Shown: positions 11,036 through 21,944 of the stretch, piece after piece
How positions within the stretch are numbered: position 1 is the first letter of the stretch
How the letters are laid out: each line of letters begins with the position of its first letter
NCBI RefSeq assembly: GCF_003589595.1
Contig: NW_020653993.1
Span: 4,750,926 to 4,814,925 of the forward strand
Length of the DNA stretch: 64,000 nt
From: Hyposmocoma kahamanoa
Lineage: Eukaryota; Arthropoda; Insecta; Lepidoptera; Cosmopterigidae
Direction: 5' to 3'
Made by a program: the position numbers and the translations under genes
The notes under the pieces: generated by a model
Told to the model about the DNA's origin: nothing
The model's database searches: none
Seen by the model: the letters and a program-made list of their open reading frames with translations, nothing else

Positions 11036-11659
11036 GCACTAAGTGGTGGAAAAGTAAAAAATGATTTATAAATATTTTTACTTATAATGGATTACATAAC
11101 GTTATGTTCATTTACATCGGCATTGACTTCATTTCAGGTTATATTTGTGCGTGTATTTTTCATCAATATTTAAAAGTCCAATCAAAATTATCTCCAAATA
11201 ATAAATTCTTTTTTCCTAAAATTCTCCTCAAGAGGCTTTGATCGTTCTTTCCCTGGACTCTTCAATTTTTATTTTCTATTCCTTTTTGTTTTATGTCAAC
11301 GTAAGTTTAGAATGGCTGTGCCTCTACTAAATCGGCTTTTGCCAAAAAATTTAGTCCGTTTCTACATCCTTTTATTTACAACAAAATAATTAATTGCCTT
11401 TGAAAATTTATTCAATTATAAAAGTAAACTCAAATGTGAAACTTCACACTCGTATGAGTATATTAAGGATATTTTTAAAACGCACTCACTCACTCACACA
11501 CAAGCACGCACAAGTAATTTATTTTTTTAAATATTTTCTATTATTTTGTAGGTAAATGTATTTAGTTTTCTTTTGTTTTGTAAGTAATTATTTAGATTTT
11601 AAGAATATTCTGGTCTTTATTAACAATTCGCATGCTAACTTTTCCTTGAATTTATTAAC
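11036..11659. other. unassigned stretch
   Basis: AT-rich with short CACTCACTCACACACA microsatellite-like sequence near 11485. No gene seen. Confidence 0.35.
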
Positions 11660-11990
11660 TATAAGGAATGAATATATCAGGGGACGTTTGAAAGTAGCGC
11701 CAATGATGGAAAAGATGACGAGTAATATATAAAATAGATTAGCGTGGTGGTGGACAAGTCATGCGGAGGGAAGAATGTCATGTGACGAGAAGAGTGTTAG
11801 GTATGAATATGGAGGGATATAAGGAGAAAAGAAGGCCAAAGAAAAGATGAATAGATTGTGTGAAAGATGACATGGATAAGAAAGGTGTGAGTATGGAAAT
11901 AAGGGCTAATAGGGGATAGTGGAAGAAAAATATATATTGTGCGGACCCCACCTAGAATGGAATAAGGCCAGGGAGAAGACAAAAAGACAG
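11660..11990 (+). pseudogene. RTE-like LINE RT C-terminal remnant
   Basis: Reading across stops and frameshifts gives RGRLKVAPMMEKMTS, GHVMRREECHV, MNMEGYKEKRRPKKR, IDCVKDDMDKKGVS and WKKNIYCADPT. W-x-GH-V-x-R-R, KRRPKKRW and DCVKDDM are hallmarks of the RTE-clade tail. Stop codons replace tryptophans. 5'-truncated. Confidence 0.75.
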
Positions 11991-12052
11991 GCTTTGCCGA
12001 GTGTAGAAGCCAGTGTTATCAGTTTTGAAAAATGCCTAAAAGTACACGTTTT

Positions 12053-12111
12053 ATAATTATTAATATAACACAAAGATCGAATACTAAAAAAAATTCCTCC
12101 GATCAGACTAG
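12053..12111 (-). repeat. SINE-B fragment
   Basis: TAATTATTAATATAACACAA, AAGATCGAATACTAA and TTCCTCCGATC match the body of the tRNA-derived SINE-B read in reverse. Confidence 0.6.
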
Positions 12112-12639
12112 GTATGTTGTAGAACTCTTCAATATTTTAACCGAATCTTTCGATTGGATATCGTTCTCAAATCGAAGGGCGCTTTCCGAGCTATTCAGAA
12201 CATTCAGTTCAGATACGATATCGTTATCCAACAGCGTTTACGGAGTTAGTCTGTGAAGTAGATTATAAGAAAAATGAAAATCCTTTTATATAGATACATT
12301 TTTAAGACTTTAAAATAAAAATATAGAAATGCATTAGTCTTTAATTAAAATAAATTAATAAAATTGAACAAAATCCGGACTTTACTCAATAGAATAAGAG
12401 ATTTCCATATTACATTTTTGCTTTGTAAACAATAGGATGTTCAGTAACTATCACTCGATTCTGAATAACGTTTGCCGGTCGAGAAATTCGAATAATCGTA
12501 CGGATGTGATGTCATTTCGGTTCATTTTCGAATACGACAGTTTGACGTTCGATTCGGGTGTTGAGGATAAAAATGAGAAGAAATCGTACGATATCAAATC
12601 GATTCGGTCGACAACTGAGTTATCGTAAGGTTCTGAATC
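12112..12639. other. unassigned CpG-richer stretch between SINE-B fragments
   Basis: Two short frames (12032-12256 and 12437-12628) lie in TCGA/CGAT-rich sequence. No family recognised and no splice context I trust. The segment lies between oppositely oriented SINE-B pieces. Confidence 0.3.
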
Positions 12640-12685
12640 GACCTACTGGTCCGAATCCAGCCGGATCAAAGGAATTATATAATAA
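12640..12685 (+). repeat. SINE-B B-box fragment
   Basis: GGTCCGAATCCAGCCGGATC then AAAGGAATT is the SINE-B pol III B box and following body, one base from GGTTCGAATCC. Confidence 0.6.
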
Positions 12686-12824
12686 TATATAATAAAAATG
12701 GAAGTAAATTAATTTGCTACTCCGCGAACCCAGTGAAGGTTAAATCGTGCAAAATAGCTGCGATTATGTTGAATATTTTTTCGTGCAGTTAATTATGCCA
12801 CCATCCCTCGTCGTTTTGATATCG

Positions 12825-12940
12825 TACGCAGCTGCGGGGTGTAAATTTTGGAAGTAGACGCCCATCTCAAGTTCGATCACTAGGACTATTGAGAACTTTT
12901 CTAAATTGGTCCTTGTCGAGTGTTCTAGGTTACTTTGGTA
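12825..12940 (+). repeat. SINE-D remnant
   Basis: AAGTTCGATCACTAGG, GAGAACTTTTCTAAATTGGT and CGAGTGTTC align with the tRNA-derived SINE-D copies at 61205 and 60838. Degenerate. Confidence 0.45.
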
Positions 12941-13474
12941 CACATACTAGAAAAATGTTTGTAATTTGATACCAGATAATTGGTATAACTATCTGGTACT
13001 ATTATTAATAACTTTTAAATAAAGAATGTTGGAAACTATAATGAAAATTTGATTACTTTTTTTTATTTTTCTGACAATTCAATCAGTCTTTGTAGCTCTT
13101 TTAGTTTTTAAACTATCTTTCTTCCTAAACAAGAAAAAGCGAAAATCCAAAAAGTTTGGTGACATATTACACCCAAGTGAGTAATTGGTCCTTCAGTTTG
13201 AAAACTTCGTGAAAATATCCTTTACGAAAAAATATGTGAAACATTATTGTTAACTCACTGAAACTATGATACATGGTAACATAAATCAATTTCCAAAAAT
13301 AGAGCTGCGATTTTAATACTAGTAGGAGTAGCAGTTCGGTTGTAACAGATATTAAAATTACTGAACAATAAGCCTAATAAAAAAAGTTATCTAAGTACAA
13401 ATGGAAGTAAATTAATATAAATAACATAAACAATACCAACTTTTGTGATCGTTGTAGATCATCTATATTTAATA
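12941..13474. other. unassigned stretch
   Basis: AT-rich; nothing recognised. Confidence 0.35.
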
Positions 13475-13735
13475 GCAGTAGCACTCCTTGCGAAAGAGTT
13501 TGTCCGAGGAAGTACTGCCTATTTCTAACCTTACCTATTTCTGCCGCCAAGCGGAAATGGGAGCATTACAGCGTTCCGGTCTTCAAGGGCAAGGGTGCTG
13601 AAAAACTTACAGGTACATGGGATTTGTCAACCCCTCAAATCTTTGGGATTTAAACTCCTGAGTGGCACTGCAACTGTTATGGACAGGCGTTTTCCTTACC
13701 ACCAGGCGCAAGGCTTATTCGTTTGTATCGTAAAA
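13475..13735 (+). repeat. SINE-A, nearly complete with internal deletion
   Basis: CACTCCTTGCGAAAGAG, TTTCTGCCGCCAAGCGG, CATGGGATTTGTCAAC and TTATGGACAGGCG. The block around TTATGTCTCAGGGTGACGGG is deleted. Confidence 0.88.
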
Positions 13736-14249
13736 AACCCACCACAAATATATACAAAAATATACCGATTTGATCACTGGGTTCATGACGAAACAAATTA
13801 ATTTACTACCATTTTTATCAACATGGACTACGTGTGAATCTACTAATTAAACTAAACACATATTTCGAGAGTTATAAATCTTACGCTTGTACGTATTTAA
13901 ACTAATATTGTAAATTAATAAGTGCAATAAATAATAAAACCAATTAAAACAAAAAGAAACAGACAAAAACATCTACAAAAATGAAATTAATTATTTCCAT
14001 TGTTTTTTAGATACTGGACATAAAAAGTGAAATTATTATTCTTTGTTGTGTTTGTATATTAGTAAAACTCACAACCAGTCGAACTATGTCAGTACCTACA
14101 GTTCTAACATACAAAAGACATGAAACAGTTACTAAATAATTTATTCAGAAATAGACTTAGTGTATGGTTTCGAGACAAAAATTATTACAAAGTTACTGAT
14201 TTTTAGATAAATGTTAACATGAAATTAGTGCTTAACGTGAGTGTATATA
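13736..14249. other. unassigned stretch
   Basis: AT-rich; nothing recognised. Confidence 0.35.
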
Positions 14250-14473
14250 CCGGGTGGAAAGTTGTAATGCCACCTGGAGGGAAAGTACTCTAAATACTGG
14301 AGATAGAAATTTTTACTTAAAGGAAACATTCCTTTATTTTTTTAAAAGCAATAAAACTGCATTCATAGATTTTCGAAAATTTCTAGCAACACGCGGGAAT
14401 CGAACCCGCTTTAATCTGAAAAAAATGCACCCTGCACTTTTATTGCATTGTGGCATTACAAATTTCCAACCTG
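14250..14473. mobile_element. ~224-bp MITE with TA target duplication
   Basis: The left end CCGGGTGGAAAGTTGTAATG CCAC pairs with the right end GTGG CATTACAAATTTCCAACC, giving a terminal inverted repeat of about 25 bp. TA flanks both ends (14248-14249 and 14474-14475; the flanks also read TATA, so the boundary is ambiguous). An internal CGGGAATCGAACCCG looks like a reversed tRNA T-arm. Probably Tc1/mariner-like by its duplication. Confidence 0.6.
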
Positions 14474-14617
14474 TATAATGCAATAAATAGGTTAATAATA
14501 TTTAATAGTTTGACATTGATAGCTATTATTTTATTGTTATTAATTGACTTATTATTTGTTGTGCATGTCCAATGACAGTGTTATAATTAAATTAATGTTA
14601 AGTGAAATTTAATCAGT

Positions 14618-14781
14618 CCCCGTAGCATGGTTACGTATGATAGTCGCAATGCGCGCGATAAAACTGAAATGAGCGCGCGCTATTGGCTGTCTCAATCAGA
14701 TCTAATTTAGATAACCAATAAGGCGCGCTTATTGCAATTTTATCACGCGAGTCGCGACTATCATGCCCCATGCTACGGGGG
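14618..14781. mobile_element. foldback MITE, CCCCGTAGCATGG ends
   Basis: Left CCCCGTAGCATGG and ATGATAGTCGC pair with right GCGACTATCAT and CCATGCTACGGGG across about 164 bp. The inner part is CpG-rich (GCGCGC) in an AT-rich background. No clear target duplication. Confidence 0.7.
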
Positions 14782-15814
14782 CAGGTATAATATGTGTTTT
14801 ATTTATTGTACTCTGTTCCATCATTCGTTTACCATGTTTCAAACAAATTAAATTTCATTTCACACTTGACATGTACAGCTATCCATTGATATAGTATTAG
14901 GCCGTCTTCTCTCTCGGCGACTGTCCGAAGGAAGCAGTTGACGCTGCCTGTAATAAAAGACATAATTGTTTTTGTAATTGGTCGTTATCAGGTATAATAC
15001 AGATTTGAAAAATTACTACGGTAATTTGAACGCAGACGTAAAATTGCATCCATATTTATTCTGTTTCTTTTATATTTCCTTTGTAACATTTCCCCTGTAA
15101 TTTGATATAAAACCTTAATTAATTTAATTGGCTTTTTTATTGAACTGAAAATATAAAAAAAAATGTATGCACTGATGTATATAAAGAAACAACAAGAGCT
15201 AGCGGATAATAAAAAGCATATATAAATAAAATCTTAGCTGAATTTTGTAACCTGTTACTTTTGAAAAACTATTATATTTCATTGCCTAATACCTTTAACA
15301 TCCCATCTCTATACGCACGTGCCAGATTTAGAAAAGGGAATATAAGATGGCAATACATCTTCCCCACACCTTGATACTGCGTAAACCACCTTGCTACCTT
15401 TGATATAGGGACTGTTACCTCACGACAGGAGTGGTTGAAAGAGAAGGTCAACATATTAGGTCGAATTTGCACTAAGCTTTAGTGATCATGAGAGATCAAT
15501 GTTGTTTAAGTGATTCTGAATTATCGTACTTTAAGAATTCAAGGGAGACGTGCGCAGGAAGTGTCGAGGCGTGATTTATTCAAGGGACATGAGGCCCACG
15601 TTGGGCGCCACTTCTACGCAGCACGTATAACTTGGTTGGTAAATGGAAAACAATTTGATGACCAAAGTAACAAACAAATCTTGACCAGATTTAATAAAGC
15701 AACGTGTACGTTTTCGTACTACATTGAATGTTAATTTGCTACATTGACACGTTCTAGTTCTAGTTTTATTTTGCTGTAATAAGATGTTCTATTTCTAGTT
15801 TATTTTGTTGATGT
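14782..15814. other. unassigned stretch
   Basis: Two short frames (15272-15472 minus and 15510-15734 plus) have no recognisable motif. No repeat identified. Confidence 0.35.
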
Positions 15815-16042
15815 CATTGACTTACAAATAAATGGACAACGGCTCTAATACAAAAACCACGAAAAAAATGTCCCAAGTCAACCTATTCGAAATTTAAATT
15901 GTAATGTCATCGCAGTATCGCGCTGTCAGTAGAACAAATGAAGACTAAAGCGGAGTTTGGCGCTCTGTATACGATTTTAGCGCCTTACAAGTGCGGACAC
16001 TTTTTAGCGCGGACCCGACGTCCATATAATTGTAAGTCAATG
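15815..16042 (+). mobile_element. 228-bp hAT-like MITE, copy 2
   Basis: Same length and ends as copy 1, flanked by a perfect 8-bp duplication GTTGATGT (15807-15814 and 16043-16050). Nearly identical to copy 1, which points to recent mobilisation by an hAT transposase encoded elsewhere. Confidence 0.93.
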
Positions 16043-17382
16043 GTTGATGTGGTAAATTTTATTACGACATTTTATGCCTTACTTTCTCAAACTCATATCT
16101 CATAAAGAGTGGTTATTCAGGAGATGACAAAACTTTCTAATTATTTTAAATTTCTTATCGAGCGTGTTAATTTGGACGCATTACTTTAAGAATAGGTAAA
16201 AGCCAGCATGTGAATATGAAGGAAATGTGATGAGAAATCAGCCTGTAAAATTTGTATATACAATACATTTTTGTATTTCAATAACTTTGTGCTCTAAGAT
16301 ACGAGTTTGAGAAAGCAAAGCGACGATTTTTAAGTCAGTTAATTACCAACCAAACAACAAAAAATAGCTTTAACATTGACATATTTAACATTTTAACAAT
16401 ATTTTTCATTTGACATTTTTATTTACAATTTAATCAATATTACATTCATACATTTTATTAAAAACCTCTACTTCCATTATAAACTAAACACTATCTTCCA
16501 AAAACAACATCGTGATATCGGTTACTGCGTCGCGATCACGAGATAAGAAATCCTGTGGATAGAGTTGCTATTCTGCTCTCACAGAGCGATTGAGAACAAA
16601 GATTGTAACTAACAAAAAGAAATTTGCAGGAAAAGAATAATCACAATAAAGGTCTTTTTAAGACAATTTGCCTAAAACGTACCTCAATCGGATCTCTTCC
16701 ATATATGTAAAGAATATCACGTTTTTAGACATTACTTTTAGTTACCGAAGCTTTGTTAGAAGAATTACATATGAGGAGGATAACAACAGAAAGATAAGTC
16801 GATGTGTGAGAGAAGCGACGACCTTTTTATAAAAAAATATGATGATATATAAACAAAACTATCTTTTATGTCTTGCTTACAAAAGCTAAATTAGTAATTA
16901 ATTGTATTAAAAATATAATAATTCTATTTTGGGATTACCACCAACACCCGCGCTCTGAGGGAACAGGTTCGTCCGTATTAATACAGACGCGTTTGTAGCG
17001 GTGCATGAGTCTATATAGAGTGTAAAATGGACGGGGTGAAGGGTTGTCATTCTGTGATCCGTTAATCATTATTATGAAATAGGCAGTAAAGGTGCGTGGC
17101 TGTTGGCTGAATAACTAAATCAGTAAACTCATGGTCTATGAAAAACCGCCTTTATAAAAATTACATGGCATGGTCGTTCATCGTCAAGATTTTAAAATAT
17201 CATACCTCTATTTGATTTTAATACCATTGTAATATAATATTGTCTGAAACAGTCACCAATCGTGGCAGTGTCAAATCCTCTTTCAATATCCAGGTTCGTC
17301 TTAGCACAAGCAGAGCAATGATGAAATAGTGTAAGATAGCATATGAAACATATTAAATCAGAACAAATAAAATTTCCAATCG
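16043..17382. other. unassigned stretch with one inverted repeat
   Basis: Contains an imperfect inverted repeat: TTACTTTCTCAAACTCATAT at 16078-16103 against ACGAGTTTGAGAAAG near 16295-16320. Otherwise AT-rich with no gene seen. Confidence 0.35.
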
Positions 17383-17881
17383 CACTGCCGTATCAAACCT
17401 GAACACTGATTTTGATTAAATAGCGCACATATGATTTTTCTAGACCTAATCTATTATACCACGACATTTCAACTTTGGAGGTAAACTAAAATACTTTGTA
17501 TGTTTTTTTAAAATTAGGAATTATTTTTATATAACACGGTACGCAGCAATACAGTCTTTTGGTTTGACAATTACACGCATGTGTAATTGTCAAAATACAG
17601 TACAGTGTTGCGGGGCGCCTGAGCTAACAAAAACTCTCAATCGCGCAAATGTCTCAGGAGCGGGAGTCTACTAACGCTTGTCGCGACTCAAATATCAACA
17701 ATAAAAAACGATATTCTATCGTGTCAAACCAAAACACTGCAAGGTTCAAATACAGTGTTTTGTAATTTCATATATCATTGACCTCAAAATTTACAAGAAA
17801 ACCGAAAAATCCTTTACGCAGGTTTTTTCTCAAAATGCTGTTTTTGATATTACAGTGCATTGGTTTGATACGGTAGTGTTT
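17383..17881. mobile_element. candidate ~500-bp TIR element
   Basis: CACTGCCGTATCAAACC at the left is matched by GGTTTGATACGGTAGTG at the right (one mismatch in 17). The interior repeats related motifs such as CAGTGTTTTG and GTTTGACA, and has a strong hairpin at 17563-17594. No clear target duplication and no transposase. Confidence 0.45.
17563..17594. repeat. hairpin, 14-bp perfect stem
   Basis: TTTGACAATTACAC, a 4-base GCAT loop, then GTGTAATTGTCAAA. It lies inside the candidate 17383-17881 element. Confidence 0.9.
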
Positions 17882-18519
17882 TAAAATCAATCACCTCCTA
17901 CCTCCTCCCAACGACTCATTCATTTGTACCTTACTTACATTGAATGCAAAACATGAGACTTTAACATTAAATCTAAAGTCTCAAGTTTTGTAGAATTGAA
18001 ACGTTATTTTGTAAATCTTGTAGAAATTTACACAACATCGTGGACTTCAGTTAACCCACCTGTAGCTACGGCAAAACCGACGCTTTTCTGGATTACACGG
18101 ATAGCTGGAAGGGTTAAAGCTACGTGTTCCGTTAAACCGCATTTGTTGAATGTGTTTACACAAAGTTGTACAGGTAGATTTTTAATCGTATATTGAAATG
18201 CAGAGTTATTGTTAATCCCATGTACCAAAGATTTGAGAAAATTAACATGGTTCTGCTCGCATTTCAATTTATACAGCAGCTGTTTCATTGTGTTTTATTG
18301 AAAGGTTCAAACGTTAATAGTACTTTAATTCCTAAGTCACTATGATGATTATGAAATTTGAAGCTTGTCGAGTGGAACTTCACTGTTCTCGAAATTTTCA
18401 AAATCGTAATTTAATGGTGGTTAACTAGAACTACAGTCATCCAAACTGTAAGATTTATTTACAGATTTATCAAATGTTTTTTCTTCGTATTTAAGAGCTC
18501 TAAGCTCTTTTTAGTGGGG
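17882..18519. other. unassigned, with an 86-codon minus-strand open frame
   Basis: A minus-strand frame at 18028-18288 runs from MKQLLYKLKCEQNHVNF to VGFAVATGGLTEVHDVV. It is unusually free of stops for AT-rich DNA and of balanced composition, but I recognise no family. Could be chance or part of an old element. Confidence 0.2.
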
Positions 18520-18795
18520 TAATCGCTAACCATCTCATCATTCAGCACACCAATTTCGATTTCCTGTTTCCACACGACATTAACATTTCCCTTATCTTAT
18601 CTAAATAACTTCGTCGATATTCCTCCGTCTCTTCCTTCGATCTTCCCTTCTGTAAATTATCGGGACTTATCAGAAGGCCAAATCTTTTCCCTTCGGTTCT
18701 CTATTGTCTTTAATAAGCTTCTCTTCACCTGCACCAATCTTAACACCACTTCATTGCTTTTTCTTTCCATCTTAAGGATTCCCTCCAGTCTTATC
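18520..18795 (-). pseudogene. LINE RT C-terminal remnant
   Basis: The minus strand reads ERKSNEVVLRLVQVKRSLLK, TIENRREK and, after frame shifts, EGKIEGRDGG. The K-R-x-L-(I/L)-x-TIE-x-RR and EGKIEG-R-x-G pattern belongs to the tail of a common insect LINE reverse transcriptase. Multiple stops and frameshifts. Confidence 0.6.
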
Positions 18796-19353
18796 GAGCA
18801 CTATGTCATAAATGCTTCCAATCATTCTCTGCTTCTCTATATCTACAGAGTTCAAGTTTTCTCGATACGCAACGACACGCAACGGGTTTAAGGTTTCTGA
18901 TAAATTGTGTGTTATTGCTGTGTTCTCAAATTTACTTAAAATTTCGCTATGTATGCTATACGTGGGAAATGATATTTTTTACGGCTGAATAGGAGGGATC
19001 ATTTCACTGTAATCTGTTAAGAGCACATTGGTTTATTTGAAAAACAATTATGCGTGATTAGATCCGTAAAAATAGTTTTAGTTAGTATTTTATTATATCA
19101 AAATTTATTTTCGTTTGAATGTGATTTATGTAAAGTTACTGTTTGTATACCTTTATGTGTAGAGAATTGTATATACGTCTACATTGTATAGATATAATAT
19201 TATTTTATAAGTTAATAATTTTCCTGTTTATTGTGGCGTCCAAGTCATAAACGTTGAGAACGAGGTCGTTTTTTAAAATTCTCCGACTCAACAACAAACT
19301 TGTGGGTGTTATTGATTCACCTTGAGCCTGCTACGTTTTTGGTACAAATACAC
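18796..19353. other. unassigned stretch
   Basis: AT-rich; no gene or repeat recognised. Confidence 0.35.
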
Positions 19354-19548
19354 AATTCTATGTCATCATCATCATCTTCAATCATTTTTACGTCCCACTG
19401 CTGCGCACGGCCCAGTGCGGGTGAAGACTACACGCGTTTATTGTGCACCTTCTTTGACGTGCAGGTTTCATCAGAAAAGCTCATGGCAAATTTCGATTTA
19501 AATTTCGCACATAAACTTGAGATGCGAGCTTGGATTTAAATCCACAAC
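19354..19548 (-). repeat. SINE-E (RTE-type tail)
   Basis: In reverse it reads GATTTAAATCCAAGCTCGCA, TTTATGTGCGAAATTTAAAT, CCATGAGCTTTTCTGATGAA and ends GTGGGACGTAAAAATGATTG with GATGATGATGATGA. The GATGAT microsatellite tail after a (G)TGGGACGTA motif is typical of lepidopteran SINEs mobilised by RTE LINEs. A + copy is at 36362. Confidence 0.75.
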
Positions 19549-20232
19549 TTCCATGTACTTCTATGTATTCTTGTATAATTATGACTCACTATTATATTTT
19601 TATTTCTTCATTATTTTGTAAACTGACGCTCACTTTTCGAAGAGTAGTGTAAAGGAAACGGCGTCAAGCAACATTTGTATCAAAACCTTTGTCGCCACAC
19701 GCACACATTTGAAAATAATGATAAAGAACTTTTGGTAAAAATATTAAGAGTTATTTAGATCTAATAAGGTTTTATTATTACTTGTGACATAAAGGCTAAG
19801 AATCCTGTGAACATAAACTTCTTGAAACAAAAGCAAAACATTGACAATCTACAAATAGGGATGTGACATTTAACTGACATCGACATCATGTTTCATAACT
19901 AGCGGAATATTGAACTAGGCATTGCATTATACTTGCTATAATTAGGGTTAAACACGGAGTATAATTAAGGCAACGGCATATAAAGCAATTTCTTCGAGAA
20001 CTAGCGTAGCTGACTTTTACACGCACACGTTTGTTACCAAATACGCATAAGGTTTTACTACACGCAAATATTAATTGATATTAGCTACGCAGGCGTGTGC
20101 GTATACGTAGCTACATGCTACAATCACAGTATTAATGATTTTTATACTGTCATCGTACTTTCATAAACCTAGTACATTTTAAGTCAATCCGATCACTGGA
20201 AGGGTTGAAATATTAAAACACAGTCATAATAA
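19549..20232. other. unassigned stretch
   Basis: Near 20010-20120 there is an imperfect inverted motif (TAGCGTAGCTG/TACGTAGCTA with ACACGCACACG/GCGTGTGCGTA). No gene seen. Confidence 0.35.
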
Positions 20233-20451
20233 AAATATTTATTCTCCCTGGAATACGATATATTTGTTGAACAATTACCTCTTTCTGAATTGGCTGAACA
20301 TGACTACACCTATAGCGTCGACGAGCTTATCAAGAAAATGAAGATACTTATTTCCGAAGGTGAAGAAGAGAATCATTTGTTTCATGAAAACTTAACGAAA
20401 AATAACCGACAATGCTTCAGAAATGTTTTCACATTTATATGTAGTCTATAA
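20233..20451 (+). CDS. unidentified coding-like open segment (72 codons)
   Basis: An open frame bounded upstream by TAA and ending TAA. It begins KYLFSLEYDIFVEQLPLSEL, continues AEHDYTYSVDELIKKMKILI and SEGEEENHLFHENLTKNNRQ, and ends CFRNVFTFICSL. The acidic and lysine-rich composition and varied codons look like real protein rather than AT-rich noise. Only an internal methionine is available (residue 36), so this would be an internal or last exon, or a gene or transposon fragment. No family recognised, no flanking exon found, and the upstream splice acceptor is uncertain. Confidence 0.3.
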   Translation, partial: KYLFSLEYDIFVEQLPLSELAEHDYTYSVDELIKKMKILISEGEEENHLFHENLTKNNRQCFRNVFTFICSL

Positions 20452-20529
20452 TTTGTGAAGGCGACTCTGAGTTTCATGTCCACCTGATTAACCGAATGAT
20501 TTATTTCTTTATTAATTTTTCGGTTGTTA

Positions 20530-21145
20530 TCCGCTCACGCGATGCGCTCCTCCTACCGCAAAATGGCGGCTATTTGGTTTCTCAAATTAAAAAAGCATTC
20601 AGTTTAAATACAAGTTTTTATAAATAAAAATTATTATTCTGCATTGCTAAATAAATACCCTCCGTACTACCAACAAAAACATCTCAAATAAAATGCAGTA
20701 ATACACCGCCAATCCTGCACTTAAAAAGCACTAATGAAATTTTTGGTGTACTTGGATAAATGTGATAATATTCCGTTTGAGTGGTTCTAACGTTTACCAT
20801 GAAATTACTCCTTAAAGTATAGTTTATAAACTAATAATTCAGGAATAAAAATAAATAATATAATTAAAAAATATATAATTCAGGGTAAACTTAAAAAATA
20901 TATCACTAGCCCAAACAATAACACACACGATTGTCGTGACGTATTTTTGAAGTTGTTTATTTTTTTTTAAATGACAGACCCAGGCATTGAAAACTTTATG
21001 GTTTGCTAGAGTAGTTACCGAAATAGCAATTAATATTAGTTCTTTTACCTGTTATAACTTCGATATCCGATAAATCGGTATAAAATCATCACCGGCACCT
21101 CTAGGTGTGGTATGCGTCTACGGCTGCATGTATCGCGTGAGCGGA
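20530..21145. mobile_element. 616-bp TIR element with TA duplication
   Basis: TCCGCTCACGCGAT (20530-20543) and its exact reverse complement ATCGCGTGAGCGGA (21132-21145) bound the segment. TA flanks both ends. AT-rich, non-coding interior. Compatible with a non-autonomous Tc1/mariner-type element. The right end abuts an (AT)n run. Confidence 0.55.
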
Positions 21146-21149
21146 TATT

Positions 21150-21172
21150 CATATATATATATATATATATAA
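21150..21172. repeat. (AT)n microsatellite
   Basis: About eleven AT units immediately beside the right end of the 616-bp TIR element. Confidence 0.9.
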
Positions 21173-21944
21173 TTTAATGTGATGTCATAAAATGCCCATA
21201 ACAAATGGTGCTACATTAGTAGGTACCCAGCTTTTATTGCCTGTTGCTTCAGCCCATTTCTCCTTTAAAAAGGATCTGGCGGGAAACTAAAAAAAATTCA
21301 TACAAAAACTGCAAATGTAGATCATGCCTGGGATAAAACTAAGAACTGAAACAGATGAAGGTGACGTATAATAAGCAAGTAGAGAGATATGAATCATGTA
21401 GATAAGGGAAAAAGTCTCCAATCCTATAAAGTCTTCATTTGATACTCTACGAGCTTCCGTGCCATGTAAAATTATCGATACTGTACCTCTTATATCTATA
21501 TTATCTTTTTTCCATTTATATATCGTATTTACTTAAATTGAAAATTAAAAAAAAACTATTGCGAGTGTTGGGACCAAACATTTAAGTAATTAAAATTGTT
21601 AGCTTTTAAATACATTTTAAATACGTTTTAATTTATGATTACACATTGTTACCGACATAATAAAAAAAATGTTGAACTAAACCAAAACCGGGTTTCTAAA
21701 TACAGAGTTTCTACATATCGATAATTTGATTACTACACGCGGACCCAGTACCGATACAATGTAATACAAACAAACACTAGTGCAAGGAATTCATTGACCG
21801 TCATTCGAATTGTTCTTTTGACGGCGGCGATGGCTAGCAACCAATATATATTGTTATTACTGGGTTGCAAGAAAATAGTTTTGTTTCGAAATTATAGTAT
21901 TGCATTGTTCAAAATATTCGAAAATACAGAGTTTTAGTACTTAC
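21173..21944. other. unassigned; would be intron 1 side of the THAP exon
   Basis: No second THAP exon (FP then C-x-x-H) is recognisable in this stretch on the minus strand. It includes ACACGCGGACCCAGT at 21735, which resembles AACGCGGACCCCGCC at 22120. Confidence 0.3.
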
